From assembly GCA_947444195.1 (NCBI GenBank), contig CANEZL010000042.1:1-40884 (forward strand): DNA of 40,884 bases. The letters are read 5' to 3'. Of this stretch, positions 1-7,795 are shown one piece after another (the stretch's first letter is position 1; every line of letters starts with the position of its first letter). A model generated the notes under the pieces. It saw only the letters and a program-made list of their open reading frames with translations, did not search any database and was not told the origin of the DNA. This DNA is from Methylobacteriaceae bacterium (GTDB lineage Bacteria; Pseudomonadota; Alphaproteobacteria; Rhizobiales; Beijerinckiaceae). Made by a program: the position numbers and the translations under genes.

Positions 1-148
1 CACACGTCGCGCCTGCTGGACCCCTGATCAGCCCGGCTGCGCCACCCCGACCCGCCTTCGCCGGGCTGATCAGGGGCGTCCCGCCATACCCATCCAGGGG
101 GTCAAAGTTCGACGCCGATCCAGGGTCAATGTTCAACGCTGTTTGACA
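1..148. mobile_element. Terminal end of an IS21-like insertion sequence (partial)
   Basis: Two related subterminal repeats sit at 92-115 (ATCCAGGGGGTCAAAGTTCG and following bases) and 118-139 (ATCCAGGGTCAATGTTCAAC and following bases). Repeated sequence blocks of this GGTCAA-nTTCnACGC type are characteristic of IS21-family ends. A strong hairpin at 21-76 lies where a terminator after istB would be. The likely outer end is the CA near 147-148, because IS21-type ends are TG...CA. No transposase ORF is visible; it would lie left of the window. The family call rests on repeat style and was not checked by alignment. Confidence 0.6.
21..76. terminator. Perfect 17-bp inverted repeat, hairpin inside the IS end
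   Basis: CCCCTGATCAGCCCGGC at 21-37 pairs perfectly with its reverse complement at 60-76 around a 22-nt loop. There is no T-run on either side, so an intrinsic terminator is possible but not certain. It probably ends transcription of the transposition helper gene of the IS21-like element. Confidence 0.5.
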
Positions 149-359
149 GCATGGCCCCGCCTTGGCCGGAGGGCGCCAGGATGGCCTCGCGGAGGGCGTC
201 GACTAGGGCCGCGTCGAGCTGGCGGGGGTCGGGCGCGCCGGCGTCCCGCTGGGCCTGGCGGGCGGCGCGCTTGCGGGCGCGGTCGGCATCGCGGCGGGCG
301 GCGCGGGAGGACGGCGCGGGGGCGGTTGAGGCCATGGCGAACGAGGGGGATGGGATCAT
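126..359 (-). pseudogene. Small basic protein gene, 3' end replaced by the IS21-like end
   Basis: The reading frame from ATG at 359 (or ATG at 335) gives a short charged helical protein rich in Arg and Ala (ARRDADRARKRAARQAQRD) followed by a helix DPRQLDAALVDALREAIL. Its last residues and the stop codon at 126-128 lie inside the IS21-like end, so the natural C-terminus has been lost. The full-length family and function are not recognised. It lies downstream of the replication gene on the same strand, with a hairpin between them, so it may have been a small plasmid-maintenance or accessory protein; that is inference only. Confidence 0.5.
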
Positions 360-414
360 GGCCCATCCTGCCCCCCGGCCTGGCAAGGGACCAGCACTGG
401 CCCCTGAAACGACG

Positions 415-447
415 ACACCCCGCCCGGGGGAGCCCGGAGCGGGGTGT
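415..447 (-). terminator. Hairpin downstream of the replication gene
   Basis: ACACCCCGC (415-423) pairs with GCGGGGTGT (439-447). The stem continues inward with CCGGG/CCCGG (424-428 and 433-437) after a single bulged base. It lies about 65 nt beyond the stop codon of the minus-strand replication gene and before the truncated small gene, which fits a terminator. A short T-containing tract follows on the minus strand. Confidence 0.55.
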
Positions 448-511
448 GTGTCCTGGCGGACAGTGTGCTGCACCGTAGAGCCAGTCCCGGGAGGCTCTCG
501 CCGCCCATTCC

Positions 512-2539
512 TTACTGTAGGCGGGTCGCCGGCAGGGGACAAGGCAGATAGTCGAGTGGGTCGATACCTACCTTCGCGAGACCTTGACGGACCTTGGCCT
601 CGTTCCGGGGCCTCGACGGAACGAAGTTGAGGCGGAAACGCGCATCCTGCATTTCGCCCTCCAGATGAAACTTAGCCCCCAGCATCTCGTCCCACTCCGT
701 AACGCGAAGGTGCTGGGGCGTGCTCCTGTCCCTGGATGAGAGGGTGCAGTGGCGGAAGTGCTCGTACAGGGCGAGAAGGCGCTGGAGAGGGCCGTGGGGC
801 GGCCACACCCGGGCCTGGGGCTCAGGTGCCGTCTTGCCGGAATTGGCCTTGCGGGGGAGCGCAGGGGTCTCGGGGGCGGCGGCCGGGGCGAAAGGGGCCT
901 GGGTCGGGGCCGGGGCGGCATCCGAGGCTACGCCACCTGATAGAGAGCGTGACGGAACTGAGACACCGGGGCAGGCCTCGTTCCGGGTGGCGTCAGCCTC
1001 CTGCGGGGCCTCCGGGTGCGCCTGCAGGGCGCGGTAGACCGTCGCCCGCGAGCAGTCGAGGAGCCGGGCGACCTCGGCCACGGGCAGGTCGGCGTCGCGC
1101 GTCAGCGCCCGGGCGAGCCGGGCGACCTCGGCCAGCGTCCCAGCATGCTCGACGCGGGCAACGGACCCGCTGCGGCGCCGGGCGTGGGCCTGCCGCTCGG
1201 CCGCGGTCAACGCGGCGCCGGCGTCCGTGCCGGGGACCAGGCGGGACAGGCCGGCCTCGCGCGCCAGGGCCTCGGTCAGCCCGAGCTCGATCATGATGGT
1301 GTCGTCGCGGTGCCAGTAGAGCGGGCTCACCTCGCGCCCGCGGTACTCGACGGTCTCGCCCGCCTCGTGCCAGCGCAGGCGCTCCTCGACCGGCCGGAGG
1401 GCGGTGCGCAGGGCCTTCTCGGCGAGGCCCACGAGCGGGGCGAGCTCGGCCGCCCACGACGCCGCGTCGCCGCCCAGCCCGGCCCTCGCACGCGCGCACG
1501 AAATATGATGGGCGAGCAGGGTGCGGATCCGGAGCTCGCGGGCCCGCTCCGGCCCGAGGTGGGCGGTTAGACGCATCAGGTCCTGCTCGATGGCGGCGTG
1601 CCGGCCGTAAGCCACGCGGACGCGGCGCTCGGCGGCGGGGCGGCCCTCGGCCTCGGCGCGGGCCCGGCGGGCCTTCCAGGCGGCGTCGCGCTCGGCGAGA
1701 TAGGCCTCGGTCTCGGCCCGGGTGTAGGGCAGGACCGTGTCGGCGAAGGCCTCGAAATCCTGGCGCTCGACGTCCGCCCAGGAATCCGGCCACACCAGGC
1801 GGACGCGCTGGCCGCTCTTGGGGTTGACGCTGCCGGCGATCCTGTGGACGCGGGCGAGGTCGCCGACGGAGCGGTCGAGATCCATGCCCTCCCACAGGGC
1901 GGTCATGGCGGCCGCCTTGGCGCGGACGCGCTCGGTCCCGGCGCCACGGCCGGTCGTGACCGCCTCGCCCCAAAGGGCCCGCAGCGCGCGGCGGACGCGG
2001 CCCCGGACGCGGGGCGGCAGGGCGGTCCGGGCGAGCCACACGAGCCAGAGGCCGCGGCCCGAGTGCAGCACGTAGGACGGGCGCGGCACGCCGGCGTCGT
2101 CGAGGCGCTGCAGCACGATGCCGGCGACGATCTCGGGCGGCATGCCGCGGAACGGCGAGGCGGGCCCGATCTCCAGGTCCGCCCAGGCGAAGGCGTTGAT
2201 GGCCGCGAGGTCGTCGCCGCGGCGGGCTCCGTTGAAGCGCTGCAGGCTGACGAAGCCGGCCGCGGCCGCGTCGGTTGACGTCGCCAGCTCGCGGCCGCGC
2301 AGGGCGACGGAGTCGTCGAACTCCGGCGTCAGGAGGACGGCGTTCCCGCGGGAGCGCGCCGGGTGCAGGATGGCGAGGTGGGCGGCCCGGGCGGCCAGCG
2401 CGGCGCGCTCGGCGACGGCCTGCGCGACGGCGTCGGACGGGAAATGGGGGACCGGATCCTGGGCGCGCAGGACCGCCTCGACGGGCTCGTCGAGCAGGAA
2501 CGCAGGCGTCTCGGGGATCACGTAGTTGGGGCGGGGCAT
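512..2539 (-). CDS. Plasmid-type replication protein with AEP primase-like core and C-terminal HTH
   Basis: From ATG at 2539 the protein has 675 residues. Three motifs recall the archaeo-eukaryotic primase (AEP) fold of plasmid replication proteins: an acidic D-L-E at about 121-123 (motif I), HSGRGLWLVW at about 159-168 (motif II region, with Trp where many members have His), and ARVHRIAGSVNPKSG at about 229-243 (motif III region). A helix-turn-helix of the resolvase/sigma type (PVAEVARLLDCSRATVYRAL) lies near 486-505, followed by a Pro/Ala-rich linker and a distinct C-terminal tail. The expected role is primer synthesis or initiation at a replicon origin, with the HTH binding DNA. The frame can be extended to TTG at 2620 or GTG at 2599; ATG was chosen because the extension looks low in complexity. 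No partition genes or iterons are evident nearby, so an active origin is not proven. Confidence 0.6.
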   Translation of the reverse strand: MPRPNYVIPETPAFLLDEPVEAVLRAQDPVPHFPSDAVAQAVAERAALAARAAHLAILHPARSRGNAVLLTPEFDDSVALRGRELATSTDAAAAGFVSLQRFNGARRGDDLAAINAFAWADLEIGPASPFRGMPPEIVAGIVLQRLDDAGVPRPSYVLHSGRGLWLVWLARTALPPRVRGRVRRALRALWGEAVTTGRGAGTERVRAKAAAMTALWEGMDLDRSVGDLARVHRIAGSVNPKSGQRVRLVWPDSWADVERQDFEAFADTVLPYTRAETEAYLAERDAAWKARRARAEAEGRPAAERRVRVAYGRHAAIEQDLMRLTAHLGPERARELRIRTLLAHHISCARARAGLGGDAASWAAELAPLVGLAEKALRTALRPVEERLRWHEAGETVEYRGREVSPLYWHRDDTIMIELGLTEALAREAGLSRLVPGTDAGAALTAAERQAHARRRSGSVARVEHAGTLAEVARLARALTRDADLPVAEVARLLDCSRATVYRALQAHPEAPQEADATRNEACPGVSVPSRSLSGGVASDAAPAPTQAPFAPAAAPETPALPRKANSGKTAPEPQARVWPPHGPLQRLLALYEHFRHCTLSSRDRSTPQHLRVTEWDEMLGAKFHLEGEMQDARFRLNFVPSRPRNEAKVRQGLAKVGIDPLDYLPCPLPATRLQ

Positions 2540-3155
2540 CTGGATCCGGGCAGTGGCCGCCGGCGGGGCAGCACACCCGCCGGACCTGAATAGGATCACC
2601 GGTTCGCCACCCTTCCACAAGCGGCGCCGCCCGCCCTTGGGCCTCCGCGGTTAACGGCGCCCGGTCCGCCCTCACGGCCTACCCGCGGCGGCCATCCCGG
2701 TCGGCATCAGACTCCGCGGGTCTCCCCTTCCGCGCGCCCGCCAGGGCCGTCCCCGCGCCTCCTGCGGGGCGTCGGCCGGACGAAAATTCTCGCCGCCCGG
2801 GGCGCGGCCGCGGCGCCGGCGGGGGCTCGAACAGGCTCCTGATGAAGAAGCGGGATCTCACCTTGAGACAGGAGGGCGTCGGCGGGACATCGCGGATCTG
2901 GGTGAGCAACAGGGCCATGCTTCTCGACGGTGCTCGGTCGCCGCGGGGCACCACACCCGCGAACACGCATAGTCTGTGACGCGTCGCGCCCTGGCACAAG
3001 CGTCGCTTTTCGGTCCCGAGAACTGGCGGTTAATGGGCGGAAACCCTACCAGCGCGATGCCGCGAAACACGCCCCGCCAGCGGCCTGGACTGCCGTCACA
3101 CCCGCCCGTAAGGCTTGCCGCTCACCGAAGACGAGCCACGGCTGCGCTAGGCGAC
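2540..3155. other. Intergenic stretch upstream of the replication gene
   Basis: About 600 bp with no convincing gene. A weak minus-strand frame from ATG at 2918 to 2679 (79 residues, N-terminus MALLLTQIRDVPPTPSC) has acceptable codons at first, then turns into Pro/Arg-rich low-complexity sequence and lacks a good ribosome site. It was not called. The replication gene's promoter should lie here, but no iterons, DnaA boxes or clear -35/-10 pair could be identified by eye. Confidence 0.4.
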
Positions 3156-3605
3156 TCAGCTTAGTCGCCGAATCCAGGGATTGATCGCTTCGAGATCTGC
3201 GCGGCTCATGCCGTCGTCCGTCAGCACGGTATTGGGCTGGCGGACCCAACCCTCGCTCTCGTAGTCCCAAGCCATGCGCGGCCAGGGCGAGGGGCCTGGA
3301 TCGGGGAGGAAGTAGAAGCTGCGACCGTCATCGCTCCCGTCGACGAGGACGACATGCGACCGCCCGTCGAATGCCAGCACTTCCGCAAGTACGACCGTCC
3401 CGTCGTCAGAGAAGACGCGCGCGTCGACCACCCGCTGCACCCACGTGGGGACGCCGGCCGGCAGCGTGTCCTCGACAGCGGCGTTGATGAGTTCCGAGAG
3501 GACGGGATGCACCTTCTTGAATACAGGCTCCGGCGGCTGCGGGGGCGCAGCCATCGGGCGCGTCTGTTCCGGCCCGAGGAGGTCGAGGAATGATCCCTGC
3601 GTCAT
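3156..3605 (-). CDS. Hypothetical protein, paralogue of the upstream gene
   Basis: 149 residues, ATG start preceded by a strong GGGGGAG site. No family recognised. The central block DTLPAGVPTWVQRVVDARVF, followed by a hydrophobic beta-rich stretch (VVLAEVLAFDGRSHVVLVDG), matches the block DILPLGVPTYVREVLSV in the next gene upstream, so the two are tandem paralogues or two halves of one system. The C-terminus is Trp-rich (PSPWPRMAWDYESEGWV). No signal peptide or membrane segment. It is 10 nt downstream of its paralogue on the same strand, so the two are almost certainly one operon. Confidence 0.75.
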   Translation of the reverse strand: MTQGSFLDLLGPEQTRPMAAPPQPPEPVFKKVHPVLSELINAAVEDTLPAGVPTWVQRVVDARVFSDDGTVVLAEVLAFDGRSHVVLVDGSDDGRSFYFLPDPGPSPWPRMAWDYESEGWVRQPNTVLTDDGMSRADLEAINPWIRRLS

Positions 3606-3615
3606 GGCTCTCCCC

Positions 3616-3960
3616 CTAAACTAGCCGCTCGAACAGCCGGTCGACGGACCTGAGGAACAGAATCTGATCATCCTCCGAGAAGGTCGGCAAACGCTCCCAC
3701 ATCTCCTTGTGCCAGTGGAAGGGAACATCACCAGTCGGAAACGCGAAGCGGAGCTGTCCTTCGCCGAGCGGCCCATTGCACCTGAAGAGCATCAAGCCGC
3801 CGTCGAACAGCTTGACCGTTGCCTCGACCCCTTCTTCGACGTCGGGATGCGGCCCAACAGACAACACCTCGCGCACGTACGTCGGGACGCCGAGCGGCAG
3901 GATGTCATCGAGGTATTCGTGAATATCATTGCCCGTCATCGTGTGCGCAGAACTAATCAT
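3616..3960 (-). CDS. Hypothetical protein, first gene of a paralogous pair
   Basis: 114 residues, ATG start with a GGGAG ribosome site about 6 nt upstream. No family recognised. It shares the motif DILPLGVPTYVREVLSV and the following acidic/beta pattern (ATVKLFDGGLMLFRC) with the gene that follows it, but lacks that gene's N-terminal extension. The C-terminus ends in an amphipathic helix (EDDQILFLRSVDRLFERLV). Predicted cytoplasmic: no signal or membrane segment. Same-strand neighbours and the 10-nt gap indicate co-transcription with its paralogue. Confidence 0.75.
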   Translation of the reverse strand: MISSAHTMTGNDIHEYLDDILPLGVPTYVREVLSVGPHPDVEEGVEATVKLFDGGLMLFRCNGPLGEGQLRFAFPTGDVPFHWHKEMWERLPTFSEDDQILFLRSVDRLFERLV

Positions 3961-4124
3961 CTTTCTCCCTCACTATCTCAAGAGCAGCATCCCGCTCAAA
4001 AGCACTGGGTGTCGGCCGGTTACTCGGCGAAAACGGGCGCACCCGTGGTTTTGGAGCGTTCTCTGGATCCACTCGTGATGCTGCACCAAGTGGGTCGGCT
4101 TAAGCTGGCGCGTTGTCTGATACT

Positions 4125-4496
4125 TTACTTCATGGGATTTCGGACAATCGGCCTCTTCCCGCGCGGTTCGCGGACGGAGGGCTTTGGCATGTCCTTGACG
4201 CGCCGGCGGAGGGCTCGGACTTCCTTGAGGCGGCGGACGAGATCGGCTTCGCCGTCTTCCAAGACTTTAGCGAGCATCGGAGCGACGTACGCAGGAATGG
4301 AGCGATCGCCCGAAGTCCATCCGTACACAGCGGTGGGGGCGATGCGACCACTATCGGCGCGAAGCTCCGCGATCCGGTCCGTAAGTTGACGCTGCCACAG
4401 ATGCCCGTAGACCGCCTCGCCAACAGCGCGAAGATCGTCGGGGACCATGTCGGAGAGGGTCGGCACGCTAGGCCCATCGTCGAAGAAGAAGAACAC
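4125..4496 (-). CDS. Hypothetical small protein, possible HTH regulator
   Basis: 123 residues from GTG at 4496, with GAGGG about 10 nt upstream; ATG at 4448 is an alternative start. The segment IAPTAVYGWTSGDRSIPAYVAPMLAKVLEDG resembles the recognition-helix region of compact XRE/YdaS-like repressors, in which a Trp and a conserved xGxRxIP turn precede a final helix. The C-terminus is very basic (RRLKEVRALRRR, then Lys/Arg/Pro-rich). A pair of repeated, roughly palindromic sites lies 30-75 nt upstream, which fits an autoregulated DNA-binding protein. The HTH assignment is an inference from pattern, not a firm family match. Confidence 0.55.
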   Translation of the reverse strand: MFFFFDDGPSVPTLSDMVPDDLRAVGEAVYGHLWQRQLTDRIAELRADSGRIAPTAVYGWTSGDRSIPAYVAPMLAKVLEDGEADLVRRLKEVRALRRRVKDMPKPSVREPRGKRPIVRNPMK

Positions 4497-4526
4497 GGCG
4501 GAGTTGCCCTCGGCTGGTCGAGTTGT

Positions 4527-4572
4527 GATACTACCCTTATCCTATTCGAGCATCAAGGTATTACCCTTATCG
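4527..4572. promoter_or_regulatory. Two repeated quasi-palindromic sites (operator candidate)
   Basis: GATACTACCCTTATCC at 4527-4542 and GGTATTACCCTTATCG at 4557-4572 share 12 of 16 positions, including the block TACCCTTATC, and are spaced exactly 30 bp apart, about three helical turns. On the minus strand each reads GATAAGGGTA-n-TAyC, with dyad symmetry at the GATA/TATC ends. The surroundings are AT-rich compared with neighbouring genes. The position just upstream of the small HTH-like gene suggests an operator or activator pair. Confidence 0.5.
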
Positions 4573-4645
4573 TTAATGCCTTACCTGAAGCGAGGTCGCC
4601 GAGGACGCTAGCGTGCGGTTCGTCAGGGTATGGAGGCAATGGCTG

Positions 4646-5193
4646 TCAGAGGTCGGTCTCGGGTTGACCGGCAGTCGACGAGCCATCCCGCGCGATGTCA
4701 GTCCGCGACCACTCGTACAGGAAGTCGACGAAGGCCCGCACCTTCGGCGTGCGGAACCGGTTGGCGGCCCAGAGGACGCTCAGCGTTCCTGTGCGCTCGG
4801 TCTCCTCCTCCAGGACTGTCACCAGAGCGCCGGAGGCGAGATGCGCGTGGACGAGGAAGTCCGGAAGGGCAGCGATGCCAGCACCGGCTAGCGCCATCTC
4901 GATGAGCGGGTCGATGATGTTGGCGGTGAGCGAGGCGGGGGGCTCGACCTCCCCAGCCTCCCGCACGGGCCAGGGCGCGAGGCGGTCCGTCGACAGCTTC
5001 TGCCTCAGGCAGACGTGAAGGGCGAGGTCGGCCGTGGTCCGCGGCGCGCCGCTACGCTGCAAGTAGCCCGGAGCGGCCACGAGCCGCCACGGGAAGCTTA
5101 CGAGCCTGCGGTGCATCAGGCGGGAGTCGGTCGGCTCCCCCGAGCGGATCACTGCGTCGAAGCCCTCGTCGACGATGTCGACCAGTCGGTCGC
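4646..5193 (-). pseudogene. LysR-family regulator, C-terminal substrate-binding fragment
   Basis: The last about 180 residues of a LysR-type regulator are intact: the frame begins at DRLVDIVDEGFDAVIRSG, a signature of the first effector-binding subdomain, runs through LVAAPGYLQRSGAP and the second hinge (IEMALAGAGIAALPDFLVH), and reaches a normal stop. The N-terminal winged HTH, linker and first about 110 residues are absent. Upstream of 5193 the frame is open but is only the shadow of a plus-strand EthD-like frame. A deletion has therefore removed the 5' half. The remnant cannot bind DNA. Confidence 0.8.
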
Positions 5194-5206
5194 CCGCGAG
5201 GTGGCG

Positions 5207-5617
5207 CGCGAGTACATCATCGTCCCGAGCGCGCGGCACCGCGACCCGGTCAGCCTCGTGAAGATCCACCGCCGCCGACCGAACCTCTCCCGCGACGCGT
5301 TCCAGGAGCGCTGGCTCAAGGAGCACGCCGACCTTGTGGCCGGGAAGGCCGCGACCGCGGAGTACGTCCGGCGCTACGCCCAACTGCACCCGTTCGGCTC
5401 GACGCAGGAGGACCCGGAGGGCTCGAAGATCGACGGCATCACCGTCCTGGCCTTCGCCAGCCTGAACGACGTCGAGGACTACCTCGTGACGGCGGACTAT
5501 GCGGCCATCGAGGCGGCCGAGGCTGAGTTCGCCGACCCGGCGGCGTCCGAGTTCTGGACGGCGGTGAACTACAGCGTGATCAACCGCCTCGCGCCCGAAC
5601 TCGCGACGGAGCGGTAG
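5207..5617 (+). pseudogene. EthD-domain protein, 5'-truncated
   Basis: The frame shows an EthD ferredoxin-like (dimeric alpha/beta barrel) domain: LVKIHRRRPNLSRDAFQERW, LKEHADLVAG, a YVRRYAQLHPF strand, then DGITVLAFASLNDVEDYL and a C-terminal EFWTAVNYSVINRLAPE, ending at a normal stop. EthD proteins are small and often accompany oxidative degradation genes. No good start or ribosome site is present (GTG at 5258 is the only plausible one), and the sequence before about 5200 belongs to an antisense LysR fragment. The original pair was probably divergent LysR/EthD, with the central part now lost. Confidence 0.65.
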
Positions 5618-5654
5618 CCTGCAAGTCGGGATAGCCGCCCAGACCCGGGGCTGT

Positions 5655-5855
5655 TCACGCGACGTCGAGCGAGCCCAAGGTGCTGGCGCGCTCGACGATG
5701 CGCGGCCTGACCAGGGCCTCCGCGGCTTCACCGGCTCGCGGCTCGATCAAGCTCAACGCGGCCTCGGTGACCGCGTCGAGCCGGATGTCGACCGTCGTCA
5801 GTCGGTAGGGCGGCCAAGCCGCGGGTGCGATGTTGTCGTACCCGGCGAGCGCCGA
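5655..5855 (-). pseudogene. LacI-family regulator, C-terminal fragment
   Basis: About 65 residues survive: ALAGYDNIAPAAWPPYRLTTVD, the typical sensor-domain strand and loop of LacI/GalR proteins, followed by the helix AVTEAALSLIEPRAGEAAE and the terminal strand ALVRPRIVERAS, ending in a normal stop. The DNA-binding domain and most of the periplasmic-binding-like core are missing. Upstream of about 5855 the sequence switches to a plus-strand SDR tail. Non-functional remnant. Confidence 0.7.
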
Positions 5856-5856
5856 C

Positions 5857-6003
5857 ATGGTCAGGGTCATTGAGGGCGACACGGCCTTCGGACGCTTCGG
5901 CGAGACGTCCGACATCGCCGCAGTGTTGGCGTTCCTGGCCTCCGACGAGGGCCGCTGGGTCACTGCCCAGGTGATCGAGGCGAGCGGCGGGTATAAGCTC
6001 TGA
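5857..6003 (+). pseudogene. Short-chain dehydrogenase/reductase, C-terminal fragment
   Basis: The plus-strand frame ending at TGA 6001-6003 encodes GRFGETSDIAAVLAFLASDE, then RWVTAQVIEASGGYKL. This is the standard last helix and C-terminal strand of a classical SDR that ends in an ASGGY(R/K)L motif. The nucleotide-binding fold, the catalytic Tyr-Lys pair and everything N-terminal are absent. The ATG at 5857 is probably incidental. It lies back to back with the LacI fragment, mirroring the LysR/EthD pair just to the left. Confidence 0.7.
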
Positions 6004-6129
6004 CCACAGCGGGGCGAGCGCTGCTATCCTCGCGCCGAGGTGGCGGCGCCGGCGTCGCATGGGGCTGACCCGGTGCGACCGGCCGGCCCACGGCCTCGTT
6101 CGAAGTGCGCGCGTATCAGGATGGAACGC

Positions 6130-6654
6130 ATGGCGTCGTGGCGTGCGCCTTCGGCGGAGGTGCGATCTGTTTCTCTCCCGCCCCATAGCGCGGTGGCGGC
6201 GTGGTATCAGGCCGCCGACCTCGCGGATGCCTTCGCGGTGACGCTGGCCGGGCCGGGACCGCACGACCTGTCGAGCCTCGCCGAGCGCGCGCTCCGGCAA
6301 CCGGCCCCCTGGATCTCGACCGCGCTGGCGGTCCGTGACCTCGCTGTGCGGCCCTTCGGCGTGCTCACGTCGGGCGAGATGCGAAGCCGCCTGGAGCGCG
6401 ACGGTCGGGACCGGATCAACTTCTTCCCCGTCCTCTCCCGGTCATCACGGGAAATCGTGCTCGGTGAGGACGACCGCCACCTCGACTTCTGCCTGTCGCT
6501 CCTCCTGGACACGCGCGGCGACGGGCAGGAAGACCTCATCGCCACCAGCGTGGTCCGCTGCCACAACCTGTTTGGCCACGCCTACCTCGCCGCCATTCAC
6601 CTCGGACACGTGCTCGTCGTCCGGTCGGCCTTAGCGAGGGCCGGGAGGCGTTGA
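6130..6654 (+). CDS. DUF2867 domain-containing protein
   Basis: 174 residues from ATG at 6130 (CAGGATGG about 6 nt upstream); ATG at 6121 and GTG at 6040 are alternatives. The body matches the DUF2867 pattern: an entry segment AADLADAFAVTL, the helix ISTALAVRDLAVRPFGV, the core INFFPVLSRSSREIVLGEDDRHLDF, and the tail VVRCHNLFGHAYLAAIHLGHVLVVRSAL. Members are often fused to, or placed beside, NmrA-type SDR proteins; their biochemical role is not established. No signal peptide. It begins just after the pseudogene cluster and may be transcribed with the SnoaL-like gene that follows. Confidence 0.8.
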   Translation: MASWRAPSAEVRSVSLPPHSAVAAWYQAADLADAFAVTLAGPGPHDLSSLAERALRQPAPWISTALAVRDLAVRPFGVLTSGEMRSRLERDGRDRINFFPVLSRSSREIVLGEDDRHLDFCLSLLLDTRGDGQEDLIATSVVRCHNLFGHAYLAAIHLGHVLVVRSALARAGRR

Positions 6655-6741
6655 GCGGCATGCTCGGCTGATGCCGTTGACCGCGGGCCCGGCTTCAGCC
6701 GTATCGTTGGGTCTCCCCCAAGCCCACCGCAGACGGATGGC

Positions 6742-7125
6742 ATGACCGATCTCGCGCAGAACAAGGCGAACGTGATCGCGTTCTACGAGCTGATGTTCAA
6801 CGAGTGCCGGCCGCGCGAGGCCATCGAGCGCTACGCCGGCGACGACTACATCCAGCACAACCCGCATGTGGCGACCGGCAAGGACGGCTTCGTCGCCTAC
6901 TTCGAGCGCATGGCCCGTGAGTGGCCGGGCAAGCGGGTCGAGGTGAAGCGAGCCGTGGCCGAGGGTGACTTGGTCGTGCTGCACTGCCTGCAGCACTGGC
7001 CGGACGACCACGACTATGCGGCCATCGATATCTTCCGGCTCGACGCGGACGGGAAGATCGTCGAGCACTGGGACGTGCTGCAGGTCCTGCCTGGGACCTC
7101 CGCCAATTCGAACGGGATGTTCTGA
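6742..7125 (+). CDS. SnoaL-like/NTF2-superfamily protein
   Basis: 127 residues with the small cone-shaped fold of the SnoaL/NTF2-like superfamily: an N-terminal helix NKANVIAFYELMFNECRPREAIERY, then DDYIQHNPHVATGKDGFVAYF, the strand pair VEVKRAVAEGDLVVLHCLQHW, and a typical end AAIDIFRLDADGKIVEHWDVLQ. The Tyr-x-Gln-His-Asn segment and the conserved EHWDV strand place it in the predicted SnoaL-like aldol condensation group. The substrate is unknown. It lies 87 nt after the DUF2867 gene on the same strand. Confidence 0.85.
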   Translation: MTDLAQNKANVIAFYELMFNECRPREAIERYAGDDYIQHNPHVATGKDGFVAYFERMAREWPGKRVEVKRAVAEGDLVVLHCLQHWPDDHDYAAIDIFRLDADGKIVEHWDVLQVLPGTSANSNGMF

Positions 7126-7315
7126 GCGGCGAGGCGCGTCCGCGTGCCCTGTTCTCGTCAATCGGGAAGGGGGATGTGCTCGCCTCAGTGCGGAGGCGCA
7201 TCCCGCAAGTGCGCCGGTTCCAGCACCGAGCCTTTCCCCGGACGCGAGCGCTCTGCGTCTGACCGCTTCGGGTGCCAGGATCCGTAGTCGGTCTCACCGC
7301 CGCGTCCGATCCGAC

Positions 7316-7795
7316 TCAATGGAACGCGTCGTCGCTCGCGACGAGCCCGAAGAGCGCGCGCAGGCGCCACAGGCGGTCTTCCAGCCAAACCCGCATCGGG
7401 TCGGTCGTACGGGGCAGCGGCATTTCGGTCACCATGAGGCGCTCGACCCGGTCCGGCATCCAGGTCGTCTCCCCGCCCGCCACGGCGCCGTACGATTGCA
7501 CCATGCTCAGTTCCGTGACGCCGCGGATCGCGCCGGTGCGGTCGCGCAGCACGAGCCAACCCGGCGCGTCGCTCGCCCCGCCGGGCATGGCGAACCACAT
7601 CGGGCGGCGGCACAGGGTCAGCGTCCAGGCTCCGTCCGGGCTCCTCTCCGACACGTACGGCTCGGCGCAGGCCAGCCGGCCCTCCGGTGCCAGCAGCAAG
7701 GCGAGCGGCGGGAGCAGCAGCAGGGCCGCGAGATCCAACCTGAGCCGCCGGCCCCGGCTCGGCCGCTCGCGTTCAGCCTGCGATCCGGAATTCAT
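7316..7795 (-). CDS. Hypothetical membrane-anchored or secreted protein
   Basis: 159 residues from ATG at 7795. A basic N-terminus (RPSRGRRLRL) precedes a long hydrophobic segment DLAALLLLPPLALLLAP at about 21-37, so the protein is either exported or anchored with its C-terminus in the periplasm. The remainder is a beta-rich domain beginning EPYVSERSPDGAWTLTLCRRP, with FAMPGGASDAPGWLVLRDRTG, a pattern seen in proteins of unknown function. The start codon overlaps the stop of the WG-repeat gene (ATGA), so the two are translationally coupled. No precise function can be assigned. Confidence 0.75.
   Translation of the reverse strand: MNSGSQAERERPSRGRRLRLDLAALLLLPPLALLLAPEGRLACAEPYVSERSPDGAWTLTLCRRPMWFAMPGGASDAPGWLVLRDRTGAIRGVTELSMVQSYGAVAGGETTWMPDRVERLMVTEMPLPRTTDPMRVWLEDRLWRLRALFGLVASDDAFH

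Noticed and set aside
2679..2918. Possible 79-codon minus-strand gene upstream of the replication gene
   Set aside because: Only the first 20 codons look coding; there is no good ribosome site and the tail is Pro/Arg-rich.
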